From Neopestalotiopsis rosae (Eukaryota; Ascomycota; Sordariomycetes; Amphisphaeriales; Sporocadaceae), in assembly GCA_023078685.1 (NCBI GenBank), contig JALGAS010000006.1, forward strand, positions 3,844,001 through 3,908,000: 64,000 bases of DNA, given 5' to 3'. The notes under the pieces were generated by a model. It made no database searches and was not told the origin of the DNA. It saw only the letters and a program-made list of their open reading frames with translations. Positions 43,501-53,454 of the stretch are shown here, piece after piece. Numbering within the stretch: position 1 is the stretch's first letter; every line of letters begins with the position of its first letter. The position numbers were made by a program, and so were the translations under genes.

Positions 43501-45102
43501 ATGAAAGGCGCCTGGGAATGGAAAGCCTTGCGGACCGCTGCTGGTGGCCGAGCCCGTTGGTATCGGCGGCGAGAAGGGCAGCGGCGGATACTGATTTGGC
43601 ATTTGCAGGTTCGCATTCGAAGGATTGGGAGAGACTGAAGGCAATGGTGCAGGCTCTTCGTCACCAAAGGAGACACCAAGTGCTCTAAGCTTGGCCTCTT
43701 GGAGCTCATTGACATAATCCTTCCAAGCATTCAAATCCGGCAACAATACTGCATACTTGTGACCAGATCGTTCGCTCACTATATCTTCGGGATTAGGCCA
43801 TTCATTACGACTCATTGAGTAGTTTTCCAGCGGATCGAGGGAGGCATTGGAAATGTCGCCTGGGCCTTGCAAATCAAAGCCTCGGGTGTTATAGCCCAGC
43901 TCGGTCCATTCTCGAACTATACTCTGCATTTGGGTAGACGTCAATGGGATAGGACCTCTACCTGGCAGGCCGCGTTGATCATCCCGAGGGAGGTGTACCA
44001 TGATATTCTTTCCCTTCCATGGTACCTTTTTCCTGATTCGTGGCGTCTGGGAGATTCCCAGGATTTTTGCAGCTTTTGTCGGTGTAGCAGGCCGCTGCTG
44101 TGCAGGAACCTGGAGGCTGGATTGTTCATTAGTTTGAGGTATCTCGGCCTTTTCTGTCGTTCCGGTTGCTGACACCGGGGTATGAATGGCGGCAACGTCC
44201 TGCCCGACGTTGCTCGTATCCACAGATAGAGACTCCATTTTCTTTTTGAGGGGAGTAGGATGGGCTGATTGCCTAAGAGTTTCGGTACTCGAGCGGGCTC
44301 GAGGGTGCCGCGGCGGCGCCAGACGCTGCCGTGAAATATGGCGAGCCGAAGAGCGAGAGGGTCGGGGAGTCCGTGGGTCGGTATCCTCGAACCAAGCTGC
44401 CTCGTCGCCGGAAATGGAGCCGCTCAGTGAAGAGTGCTCGCTGTAGTCACCGTCGCTTAGCCAGTGACGATGCTCCGAAGTCAGGTCGTTTGTCGTGTGG
44501 GCACGGATCCAATCTTCGGTTATGCCACGCACGGGTCGGCGGGCACGGTTTAAAAGTACGGCAGCACTTTCTGAAAGGATCGAAGGCTGCGATTGCACCT
44601 GGCTGGTGGGCAATAGCGTGTTCGTCCCTCGCAAGAAAGGAGTGGTGAGCTCAAGCTGGTGGATGGGCGAGTCGTCTGAAGCCTCGCTGCTGCTGGAACT
44701 AGAACTTTGCCGGCGCAAATGGATGCGGGTATTGGGTGGATATGGCGAGCCCCAGCTTGCTGTTACGTACTGGCCACTACTGTCTTCCGACCCAGCTGGA
44801 GAAGCTGGTGATTCGACTCTTCTCAGATGCTCGCGAGCCCGTTCGGAAAGCTCAGGGGCCTGGAGCAATGGGAACGCCGGGGAAGAGGATATCTCGTCGT
44901 CCGAACCGTCAACTGTCGAGCTCGTAGAAAAGGCGGGAGATTCTGGCGATTCGGCAACCAGGACTGGCAAAGGTCCAATGCTGTCCCGTGCTGCGGTGGC
45001 ACTAGGAGGAGTCGACGGCCTCGAGGAAGACGTCTTTGGAAGACCTGATAATGCAGCCGGAACGTCAGCTTGGTCGTGTCGGATCATTGAGTCATAATGC
45101 AT
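37546..45102 (-). CDS. Giant disordered and coiled-coil protein (often annotated myosin-heavy-chain-like)
   Basis: A single uninterrupted exon of 2,518 residues. The first 60% is low-complexity and Ser/Pro-rich, with FNFG and FKFNP-type short repeats around residues 900-1030. A conserved-looking block KKVPWKGKNIMVHLPRDD (about 355-373) and WTELGYNTRGFDL follow the early tail. A long Glu/Arg/Gln heptad-rich coiled coil spans about residues 1650-2250. The tail has AVGPLAAAWGNWRKGN and ends in an acidic DDAGFFDD. There is no motor domain, so the myosin label would be wrong; a cytoskeletal, septal or spindle-pole scaffold is possible. The start is the ATG at 45102, since the frame upstream has no further ATG. 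Confidence is high for the gene and low for function. Confidence 0.9.
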   Translation of the reverse strand: MHYDSMIRHDQADVPAALSGLPKTSSSRPSTPPSATAARDSIGPLPVLVAESPESPAFSTSSTVDGSDDEISSSPAFPLLQAPELSERAREHLRRVESPASPAGSEDSSGQYVTASWGSPYPPNTRIHLRRQSSSSSSSEASDDSPIHQLELTTPFLRGTNTLLPTSQVQSQPSILSESAAVLLNRARRPVRGITEDWIRAHTTNDLTSEHRHWLSDGDYSEHSSLSGSISGDEAAWFEDTDPRTPRPSRSSARHISRQRLAPPRHPRARSSTETLRQSAHPTPLKKKMESLSVDTSNVGQDVAAIHTPVSATGTTEKAEIPQTNEQSSLQVPAQQRPATPTKAAKILGISQTPRIRKKVPWKGKNIMVHLPRDDQRGLPGRGPIPLTSTQMQSIVREWTELGYNTRGFDLQGPGDISNASLDPLENYSMSRNEWPNPEDIVSERSGHKYAVLLPDLNAWKDYVNELQEAKLRALGVSFGDEEPAPLPSVSPNPSNANLQMPNQYPPLPFSPPIPTGSATSSGPQGFPFPGAFHGTSATQSPTIPSMASPLSFAGLQGKFNPRASISISPNELPFHFSGQPSPHGFSPRDMLLQQQLHRAGSPSIMNLSQLVSPTSPFHHEGTPSPLGLHQRHQSLQYPMLPHQQLQRQDSARASPRLQDLREEEETQSNPYEDRSPSKTPEPAHFIKHNASASLQREIDDAEYHLEEQFREQLEHEDYSPHQEPDKNAYGVVDPAQVPLPGQPGGPSVHFGNFGNDPNEGPVLHHPRPHSRGHSLTQKPFFDSDEARDSAGDSTTSRLLTVKEQKGDESYEVETNPSNLGTPLSTFGLVNNMHDRSISTTSNPWADARSFNGDKPSSRRSSHTSKPSLTKLNANATEFKFNPTSNFVPGQFNFGASSFQPTASSFQPTAFQASTSSHFSVPSTSSSKGRINAAAPVFSPGQSEFSFPPKSEFTLPAKSDFNFSAAAPKFNPVAPSFQPSVFSGSVTSAAASVHNSDNHHGSIFGSIDLKFDDTGFSAKGKKSKAIPIVRPESRHKSPTPVPTVEPVERFDKDGRPSDISRRGKKFRDDVDDGDEVPRFAEPTPEPEAFMAAQATTAVQDEVAEEDKPEAEDEDNDAIGDTTLDSTVLSESTDAKVPSELHDTKTTTSPSATSPEQDQINWAPFEFRNESDVQDFNNARPFGDFEMGHSHEKTLSGGLSAAAEPFMPGGFTFGAPNPVATPFEPLFKAPPPPMVQPEESEEDRGASPTPGPELRAVETDTTTVLREPTPEPVQPAKSGLAGSRFAAAAPRQGLGASRFASPPPPPVPVHRELGESSFAKSPSPVSDEDEEEVPVPETANGASELQSFNESIPSPHSPPAIAAIPATVPEEAEESSQEHELTFEEIDAVMQHMKETDPTMGVNRKVSPAPAPAPVPSWRRPRSPVRTVSLAAIPKFSPLRLPHQEHMGRSEGRSPSPHPYRQLPLEPGPALLEEDEFDDPFVARPRSRASPPYEVDGPVHHLGGGNITEDEEWDRAFAADEQDKLEDRVHFFNGHVQDLVGEMLGDRLDPLEKSLATIQQALLTMAGRTPSSRHERRSDRRSASAEVQESDADDEDDEVPMTRKSMSPQRNRKMEQIRFAVMEAMNQHHASRALQSVMEQTEPTSSVDNASVLKELQDMREQLNQSLRVDFPAEDLRNVVEAAVQNRMPPTPPPVVQDDEEATKKMAEMQATILELEQRLRDQSGRLESEIDMRRAVEDRSFELRRQLDQAETKIEVEIMNRSVYDQRVHDLEERLRHQEQKTDNELHGRREAEDRLSEIQRLLRISSEEEDRLRAVVEEREQKIRAVEQVAGKSAMRLSLLEAAQHNSDKTQIDLTNRLNATDDELRAARQEARHWRSEAEHARDSARRQTDDLITAVDESKHLRKVIDTLSVQLSETEKVRENWRVKFVSMQDDMAHAVREITEENSRRLKKEQALIARQEVLDARLQAESRTRERLEAELERLEGGERAGMRAVAECKRLETLLGELRTENHKIQTTALHFQREAKEAREVAATEVHRARTSTQADLDAANKQVNEVRAALEEEINVLRNELSQAGLAAESYKHQHEMVIEEEVAKFRSQIDQVKMDAETAKAHHDMMLEEAQETSAASLEAMLAKHQSEMEDLQTRYERELGNRTEDAQRNESNLLERLSLSTSKVEHLQDRVVHLEEKVQIAQEAAKAAAQAAKAAGASEPVLSPASLDAKPQAVGQAMQLPEKISPQALRESIMVLQEQLQAREQHIEELEQKVSTLDPEAEVKITKRDDEITWLRELLAVRHSDLQDIIAALSAEEYDREAVKDATIRLKANLQMEEQERERALNGGSAINLPELAAAIKGAATPRVAQAVGPLAAAWGNWRKGNQPALNNLSSMLSSPSAGRNQTPSRSKRAPASQNSLLSGLMTPPASGMRNTPPAEQSKPQPTAFGTTGRRFTAEQFANRDRGSSLTARQSEKLPMPGTPPRRMPDPEEPVTPPMAGPSGYDIDASHIEDFDDAGFFDD

Positions 45103-48100
45103 GAACTGAGGCACCCAAAGAAAAGTGATGAAGTGGCCCAAAGATGTGTATAGTATTGTGCCAGGGCGGTGGACAAAATCATTTAGGAGAAGCTAGGACG
45201 TGGCTGGAGCATACCAGAGTGAGATCAGTGCAGACGAGAAACAAATCGCCTGCTACCGATGCTCGTAGGAAAAAAACAGGACCCTCTCACGGCGCGTTTG
45301 ACTGTTATCCTTGACGGCCCGAGGGAGGTTGTCAAGAAATTCCAAGTGTTACCAAAGAACAATCAAAGTTCTCTTTTTTCTTTCCGTCTCTCCAATTCGC
45401 GACGCGTCCTCCTGCTCAATACAACTAAAGAAGATAACTATTATGAATGAACGATTGGCCCAGGGGTAACGGACAGGGGGGCCAGAGAAAAAATAAAAAT
45501 AAAACCAAAGAGCAGGACTGGCTTAGAGGAGCGGGAGAGGTAGAGGCGCACGGCACTGATGACTTGTCGAATGCATCGGATCGCAGTCGATTGCCGGCTT
45601 GTTTGAGAGGACGAACGAATCTCGCGAAGAGAGGGTGGATGGTGGTTGTTGACAGGCTGGTGTTGGCAGAGCCTTGAACGTCGAGAGGGAATAAAAAAAA
45701 ATATCACCCCAGACCAACGAATTACCTAGCAGCCAGCCAGCAAACAGGAGCGCACGAATAGACGGGAGTCCAGCAGACGCGCGACGCACCCAGACAGCTT
45801 GCTCTGCTTTCTGCTCAGCCCAGCGAGATTAGATCGTTCTTTGGTCCCAAGTTGGATGAGCTGGCCCGGGGATGCGCAGTGCAATTGGACGGTTTCCCAC
45901 GCCACCACATGTGCATGTATCTGCCACGCCTTTTCTTTGGACGGTACCTACAGTTGAATGACGGCGCGGCACAGTAGTCCAATGCAGGAGCCAAATTGAC
46001 TGGGGGATTCTGACTGGGAAGAGCTCTCGAGATTTGCCTGTCCGGCCATGCCTGTTTAGGCCTCGCTGCTTATCTGGCGTAATGAGCTCTGCTCAAAAGA
46101 GGGTGATTTGTTAGCAGGTACTTGATGGCTCAGCAGGTCATACGTGGAGGCTGCCCGAGTTGAAGTGCAAGCATGGAGTATCCAAAGTATCTTTGCATCA
46201 GAGCCCATCAAAGCCCATCATGACCCAAACTGACCATACTCCCGCTGGACCCCCTTATTCTTTGTCGCCGGGTCCCCGGTGGTACAACCCGAAAACTGAC
46301 AGGCGCCTCTCCACGCGAAATAGAGTGTCAGGTCCCTGGACATATCCATCAGATTGCAGGTGAAGCTTTTCGGCTGCATGTGTTGAAAAGAAAGGCTTGA
46401 CGACTTGATCGACAAGACATTCTTCACATGCATCACATAATAGATTCTAAAGAGACCAAGTGAACCTTGCTTCGAGTTTAAAGACCCACGAGCAGTCAAA
46501 TAAGTGTACCTTGCGTTGCGAATTTCCATAACAGGCGATGTTATTTCGCACTCTTGCTTGAATGATTGCTCACTTCTATCTGTACTGTGTAAATGTCCAA
46601 GGGTCACCTGATCAATCAATTTCCAGAGTCTTGCTAGTGATCGCTCAACTTGGAAATTGGAACTTGACTTCCCAGTCCCCAAGACAATGCGGCTCATTCA
46701 ATGCAGGCACTTCTGCCAGCTAACCGCGAGCTAACTCTTTAGAGGAGAGAGTCTATCGAGCCGTTGCAGAATCGATCCGCTGCGAAACCTTGAGTTTCGA
46801 GTAAATCTTAATGTTGGCTTATTGATAGATTCTTGACAGACTGTGACAAGTGTGACTGCGGTTTATAACATTTGAGAGATGCTTTTACAGAGCGCGGGGA
46901 ATGGAACCGTGGTGCACAGTGAATGATAGGCCAGGTATTGTGTGGTGCATCGCTTCGCATTACTCATTACAATATATCTCGCCAATCAATACGACGAGAT
47001 TGGTCAATGCCGGCCGAGACTCGAATTTGGACAACTCTTGAAGGGTCATGATTTGGATGCAATTAGTACTGCAATAATCGGCCGTGGGAGGCAGCAGTGT
47101 GCTCTGTACATGGAGAAGGGAAATAACGAGTGTCGAATGCGCGCGACAGATCCAGGATATTTTGATGCCATTTGGCAAATTACCTCGTCAGCTGTCGGGT
47201 AGAGTAGGTCCAGTCGCCGATGTGCCAGCTGGCTGACAGCAGAGTGTATGGTGCAGAACCCAGTGGGATCTTCAGAATTGCTATTCGAAGAAAGACATGT
47301 CGCTTTGCTTATTAGATAGACCGCGAGGTTCCTTCAACTACACTGCCGCCGCGCATAGATGAGCATTCCAAGTTACGGAAGTTTGGGGTTCCAATGCGAG
47401 AGGGCGCTGTCCAAAGATAGTGCATACCAGGTCGACAGGTAAACTGGACTGCTGCCACGAACTAGTAAACCATTGGGTAGCAGTCACTCTGGCATGTCAG
47501 ACCATGGAGGAGTAAAGCGACAGCCTCAATGTTACAAACAGCCTGCGCGAGCCTGCGGTCAAGGCTTTGCTGTCATGAGGACGGACGAGTAATAAGACTT
47601 GGTCGTTTATGCTGCTCTTCCAACGAATTCGTCCCAAGCAGCAAGATTTGCCCAGCTAGAGCGCTTATCCGTGGAGCTTTCCGTTTCAAGTTCCTCTATT
47701 AGCTGCTCATGGATGCGGTGTCTTTGGGTGTCAATTGTCAAAGTATAATTGTGGACAAAGATCTACAAATAGCCACTCTTTGTCATGCGGCATTTGCGGA
47801 TGAGGGCTTAGGGAAGAAAAACCAGTGGCAAGAGATGTAAAATCGGTCCGCCAGTAAGCAAGCAATTGATGATGCATTGCCGTTCCCCGTGAGCAAACGT
47901 TTCGGCCGACCATCGTAAGCAGCAAAGCCACCTTCAACGTTGCTTTTGCCGGATACTTACCAGCTAAGCAGCTTGAGACCGGATGCCGCAGGTCGATACT
48001 CTTCAGCGACGCGGCTGCTCAGAAGAAGCAAAAAAAGGCGTGTTGATGAGAAATCGTCAAAATCGTTGTCGAAACGCCGACACCAAAAAAAGCATATGCA

Positions 48101-50088
48101 GGATAGCGTAGTGAAGCGTAAATAGTAAATACTACCGAAACTACCGAGCAATAACTTTGCCACTGACTACGTCCATAAGGCCGATCTTAAGAGGTATTGC
48201 TCGGCGGGATGACGATGTTGCGCGTCGCCTCCCGTCGAGCCTGGAATTCCTGGTAAGGGTTACCCACGCCGTGACGTCGCAGTGTAGCATCCCTATGCTT
48301 GGGTGACAGATTTAGAAGGGTCCAATAATTTAGCACATAATCAATTCATTGTCTGGACCCTGGCGAGTCTGGCTTGCCTGGTCATGAATCGGACTTTGTC
48401 AAAGAAGAGCGCGACTATTGAGTAAAGGAACAAGTATGATGCGTATATGGGTTCTTGTTTGCTGTTGTGGATTTCGAGAGTGAGTCGGATGTTCTCTCTG
48501 GTGTAAGCTTTTGTGCATGGCTTTGTGCATGTTGGTGGAGGCTTTGCGCGTGTTTATGGTCGAGAATAGATTCCAGACCCGAAATGGAACGCCAGAGGTG
48601 CGCGTCCATGGCGTCCAACATGCTGATCGACTAGCGCAGGGAGCAGCGGGAAAGTGCCTGATAAAGTGGTAACCTTACTCGACAGTTCCATATTGCTGGC
48701 TGGTTCGGTCTTCGCGTGGCTTTTTGGGTTCCTCTTTACTGGGTCTGTTAGTCACAGAGGTTTGAGCGGGCGGATTGACCTGTCATTTCAAGCAATGGGC
48801 GCGGCAAACAGTCTGTCCAAACAGTCTGTTTCTTGGTTGACCATTCACAACATGTGACGTGGTGAACTTGGGTGGTGAGAGCTGAAGATGTAGGGTGTAC
48901 TCTAGACTATAAGTGATTTTGCATTACCCCAACTTCTTCAGATGTGCGCCTCTGTTCGTTGGCGTATGCACAAGTAAGAAAGTCAGAGTGTGTGCCGGAA
49001 TGCGGGTTCTCGTGACAGGCAGCAGGGCAGTCAAAGGACAATCGTCTCTTCCTGGCAACGCCGGGAACTACTGGGCTGCTGGCCTGGTTAGACGGGCAGA
49101 TCGGCCTCTATCAAAACCCTGAAAGGGAAAAAATCCTTTTTGGTGTGGATGGTCACGCTTTCATTGTTAATGCATTGGCAGCTTGATCCGTCTAGAGGAC
49201 CGCTTTGTTGCTGGGAGAGAAAATGCAGGTGAGAAGCGTAATACGAGGTGGCTCCACCCTTGGGGCCTTTTGCTAGTGGCCAGGCCGCCCTGTGGCCTCG
49301 CACCCAGCGACGAATGTAACGACCCATCGAACAATCTCGGCATCGCGGGTCCCCAGTGTTTCCAGGAGAAGGACCACCCAGGAGCGTGCCCCAGCAGAGG
49401 ATGATTGAGGACCTGACCCGGACCAGACAGACAGACAGGACAAGCGCGAAAAAGAAAGGAATGCCCTCTTCTCCTCCGTCCCGTCCATCTGACCGACCCG
49501 AAACCAAGACCAATTCACTCACACCTCACGCAACCATCACGCTACGTTCGATTTTCTTCAACCCAACACAACCACCCACACTCGCTCGTTTTTCTGGTTC
49601 TGTTGTCAGTTGTCTTCATTCGTACATACGCAACAGTTTTTGAACAATCCGTCTATTCCCTTTTCTGACGACGCTGATTCCTTCGTTCCTCCCTTTTTTG
49701 ACTTTCACGACACTTTTCTCGCCCATCGTTTAACACTGCCCACCCGTTGCAACGCCACCGTTATTTCATCTTCGAACCTTGCCAGCTCGACTCAATCAAA
49801 TACAAACAAGGCAAACAAAAAGGCAACAACCCATCTAGTCCATCCATAAGGGTCGCCTGGTTGTTGTTGTTTCCAACAGATTTAGGTCGCTGCATCAGAT
49901 TAGTGACCTTGCTTCTCCAAGCGGAAGTTCACGTGAAACACCCCGTTTGGTTCCCTCAAAACTAAGAGAATCGGCGCGGGACCTGCTGCGATAAATCGTG
50001 TCCCCTCACCGCACCTGCATACGCTTCTACGCGGTCCCTCATTCACGTCGCCCGTCGACTTCAAGTGTCCTGATACAACACCGTCGCC
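45103..50088. other. Five-kb gene-poor region between divergent genes
   Basis: No protein-like frame, and I saw no mobile-element signature. It must contain the upstream regions of the coiled-coil gene (leftward) and of the wall-sensor gene (rightward). The last 600 bases (49500-50088) are C/T/A-rich and resemble a long transcribed 5' leader. Long regulatory regions like this occur next to morphogenesis genes. Confidence 0.4.
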
Positions 50089-50967
50089 ATGTATTCGACA
50101 CGACTGGCTCACCTGCTCTTGGTGGCCCTGTCGGTCATCACCTTTACCCAGGCTGCCTGGTTGGACAGCGCCTTTGGTATGATTGGAAGTGCCAAGGTTG
50201 AGGTTGTCGCGAGAGACTTGCTTGGACTGGATGACACCTCGTCTTCATCATCTGCAGAAGAGACCACTACTGCCAAGACAACCAGTGCCGCTGCAAAGAC
50301 GACATCGTCCTCTGCCGCCGACCCGACCACCACAACTGCAGACGATACTCCCACCACCACATCTGCTACCACTGCGCATACGACCCCAACTTCTGCCACC
50401 ACTACCTCGCAGAACAACCAGGCCACCACCACGACCGACAACAACAACAACACCCCGACGTCGACTACCGATGGCGGCAGCAGCCCCACTACCACCAGCG
50501 CAACTACTACTGACGGTTCAAGCTCCGAGTCTGCCACCACGACTGCCTCGCCATACACCTCCGTCATTGTTGTGACCGTGACCAACTCCGATGGCCAGGT
50601 CGTTACCAGCTCTAGCTCGGCTGTCATCACTCCCACCGCCAGTCTCTCTCAGTCGTCCAGTGATAACAGCAGCAACTCAAGCATGAGCTCTGGAACGAGG
50701 AGCACCATCATTGGTGTCTGTGTTGGTGTTGGTGGTGCCATTATTCTCGCAGTGGCCGGTGTCCTTTTCTGGCGCCTCCGCCGCAGAAGAGCTGGTGACG
50801 ATAACGAGGAGCTGGTCAACTACACCACCGGTACCAGCCAGTTCAACAGCGGCGGCCCGACTGAGAAGAGCGAGGCTAGCGGCAGCATGACCGGTCGTAG
50901 CCCCTTCCAGAGCACGCTGGAGTCGTACCACGCCCCGACTCAGAGCAACACTGGTACCAACTTCTAA
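50089..50967 (+). CDS. Mid2/Wsc-type cell-surface sensor-like protein (Ser/Thr-rich, single TM)
   Basis: Type I membrane protein of 292 residues, one exon. Signal peptide residues 1-22 (LLLVALSVITFTQA), then a long Ser/Thr-rich stretch of about 170 residues likely to be heavily O-mannosylated. One membrane segment at about 205-228 (IIGVCVGVGGAIILAVAGVLF) is followed directly by WRLRRRR, a stop-transfer signal, and a short cytosolic tail of about 60 residues. This architecture is that of fungal wall-stress sensors such as Mid2 and Wsc. No WSC cysteine domain is seen, so Mid2/SKG6-like is the better description. The adjacent long leader suggests post-transcriptional control. Confidence 0.8.
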   Translation: MYSTRLAHLLLVALSVITFTQAAWLDSAFGMIGSAKVEVVARDLLGLDDTSSSSSAEETTTAKTTSAAAKTTSSSAADPTTTTADDTPTTTSATTAHTTPTSATTTSQNNQATTTTDNNNNTPTSTTDGGSSPTTTSATTTDGSSSESATTTASPYTSVIVVTVTNSDGQVVTSSSSAVITPTASLSQSSSDNSSNSSMSSGTRSTIIGVCVGVGGAIILAVAGVLFWRLRRRRAGDDNEELVNYTTGTSQFNSGGPTEKSEASGSMTGRSPFQSTLESYHAPTQSNTGTNF

Positions 50968-52273
50968 AGACATGGAAAGATGAATGAAATGTCACATTCA
51001 CAAGGCAACGAACACGACCATGGCAGGTAGCAATGACATTTTGTCTTCCTGGCCTCGGAATCGCTTTACAGCCGGCGCATCTAGGAGTTGGTGGAACTTT
51101 GTGCATACCCCCAGTGTTTGGGTCTCTCGAAAACACTTGCAAATAGAAAAATTTCGGATCATTTTTGCGCATTTCTTGGCGGTTGGCGATCCAGCAGAAA
51201 AAACAGTTCATCTGAGCTTCGACGATGAGCGGGCTCATGAAGCATATCAGAATGCATCTTGGCACTCAGCTGCCAATGATCTACTGACATAGCGAATGCA
51301 TTGCCCTGGATAGGATGTCGACAAACTTAATAATACCAATTTCTTCACTTTTCCCATGTCCTCTTTAAGTAGATAGAGACTTTCAAGCAATTGTTTCGTG
51401 TGTAGTATACAGTTTACCATCGATCCTTACGTGATAGTGTGTGCCTGCCACCTCGAGACTTATGCAAGGCCGTTTGGCCCCGGCGCGTCTCTAAACAAGT
51501 GTGACGGGCACCATCAAAGTCAAATCATCAAGACACTGGAGATGCAGCCAAGCGTGCAGACAGTTCAAAAGTGTGCAGGTAGGTATTTATAATGTGCGGT
51601 CCCGCATCCAAAAGGTCAGCACTCACATGATTGGCCGTGGCCCTCGGTTAGGAGAAGCGTCTCAGGACCGTTTCATGTTGCGGCACGTAAACTGGCGATC
51701 GGGAAAAGAGGTCGAGCAAATGCGCAAAGACTATTGCAAACGAGCGTCTTTAACGAGGAAATAATCATTCTTACAATCGTAATCTTCTCACAATCTATCA
51801 GTCAATCAATAATTATATTCAGAATTGTGGCTACCTGGCCCGCGACTGCTTGCGACTCGAACGATTGAAATCCAGGCTGGCTCCAAACTGGGTGGAGCAT
51901 TCGCATAAACGGAACCTTCAGTATAGCCTCAAGCAACGGCCACCATTCAAATCCAGCGCCAAATCGACCAGATTGAGGGGAAGCTTTTGCTATTTGAAGC
52001 TGTAATTGAATCGCGCTTATCCCACCATACTTTGGCGCATAAAAGACGGACGCGACCTGTGGAATATCTTCATTGCAGAACAAGGCCGCCATTCCACATC
52101 CCGAATTCCGGGGATACCCATATTGATCGTACTAGCTCGCCGCGCCGCTTCGTCCAAAGTCCGAGTGCAGGCGGTTCATAGAGAAAGGGCTTACATGATT
52201 GACGATTGAAGCACCACTTTCTTATTTTACAACTCTTCGGGGTCATCCCTTTCGGTCTTTTTGAAAAAGAGCC
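50968..52273. other. Intergenic region
   Basis: No supportable gene; only short frames without domains. Confidence 0.35.
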
Positions 52274-53059
52274 ATGAAGTGCACAGGACGATTCGTCGTG
52301 GCGTCGCTGCTCTCGCTGCTGGTCAGCGGCACCGCGGCCGGCGGAGGCGACTTTCTCGACGACGTCAGGAGGGACTTTGGGCTGGGCCTGTTCCCGCGAC
52401 AGGCTTCGACGAATCTGCAGGTAAGGTGTACCTGGTATAACCTGGCAGTGATCGTAATAATGCTAACTTCCCCAACAGGTCTTTAGCGGAGCATTGGGCG
52501 GTGCTTCCGCATCACCGGTAAGTAGATCTTCATATACTCTTGGAAGATGGAAGGAGTGGCTGGGGAAACAGGGCGAGATCCACGAAAGAAAAGAACGAGG
52601 CTAAACAAGGAGTGTATATCCCAGATCACCCAATCAAGCGACCCTGATCGACCATTCGAGGTTGATGGGGATACCTTTGTGAGTCGTCTTCCCAATTCTT
52701 TCAAAACCTCTTCCCAGAGACATGAACAGGGCTGACAATGTCGCGCCACCATTTTACAGCCAGACTTTAGCACTGCCGCACAACGGTCCTGCGACAATCA
52801 AAAGAATGCATGTGCCGATATTGCCAACAAGCAGCAGGGCTCGCTGGAAGTCGGCGATTGTGATCAGCAGAACAGTACGTTTTAAAGTCCCACGATCGCC
52901 TCGAAGGGAGCGAGAATGTTTGTTATACAAGATCCGTGTTTGTGACTGACCGACGATATCATTGTAGCCGAATGCAAGCAAGCTGTTTCGACGGCAACGA
53001 CTACCAGCTTTGCCACGTTGACAAGCTCTAATGCCGAGTTTGACTTTTTCTGCGAGTAA
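52274..53059 (+). CDS. Small secreted cysteine-containing protein
   Basis: Predicted 148-residue secreted protein from five exons: 52274-52420, 52479-52517, 52625-52678, 52760-52874 and 52968-53059; the joins keep frame. Signal peptide residues 1 to about 22, then LFPRQ, a possible processing point. The conserved-looking part is RPFEVDGDTF followed by RSCDNQKNACADIAN, DCDQQN, ECKQ and a C-terminal FFCE, giving five cysteines in the mature part. It resembles a family of short fungal secreted proteins that I cannot name. A role outside the cell, for example as an effector or wall component, is inference. Confidence 0.72.
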
Positions 53060-53454
53060 ATGTAATGTTTCGTTCGATAGGGAGGCAGACTCTAAAATCA
53101 GGAGCCTGCGGTCATGGTCATGTATGAGGCGCTGTCATGGCAGGGTGGAAAGGAACTCGTCTGAAAAGTTTGCGTAGGACGGCGCGTTTTTATTGCTTTG
53201 CTCCTTTGGGGTGAGAAAGCACTTTTGGGTTCATAGTTGGAGTTGGGAGCAAGCGACGTGACGTAGATGACGGGATTTCCCATTTTGACAATTTCAGTAT
53301 TCACGAGAGAACAAGTCACAGGAATATATCTCCGACGTAGCATAAAAGCCTGATAATGGATATCTGGGTTGGATTGTTTGACTATTGTTGCTTTATACAT
53401 CATTGTGTTCGTGTGCTGCATTTTCCAGCTTCCAACATACGAGAGCGTGGCTTC
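53060..53454. other. Intergenic region
   Basis: Convergent 3' flanks of the secreted-protein and MFS genes; nothing else seen. Confidence 0.3.

Noticed and set aside
43867..45097. Several plus-strand frames over 100 codons
   Set aside because: All lie antisense to the large coiled-coil gene and show no independent features.
50109..50636. Minus-strand 175-codon frame rich in Val
   Set aside because: Complement of the Ser/Thr-rich coding region of the wall sensor.
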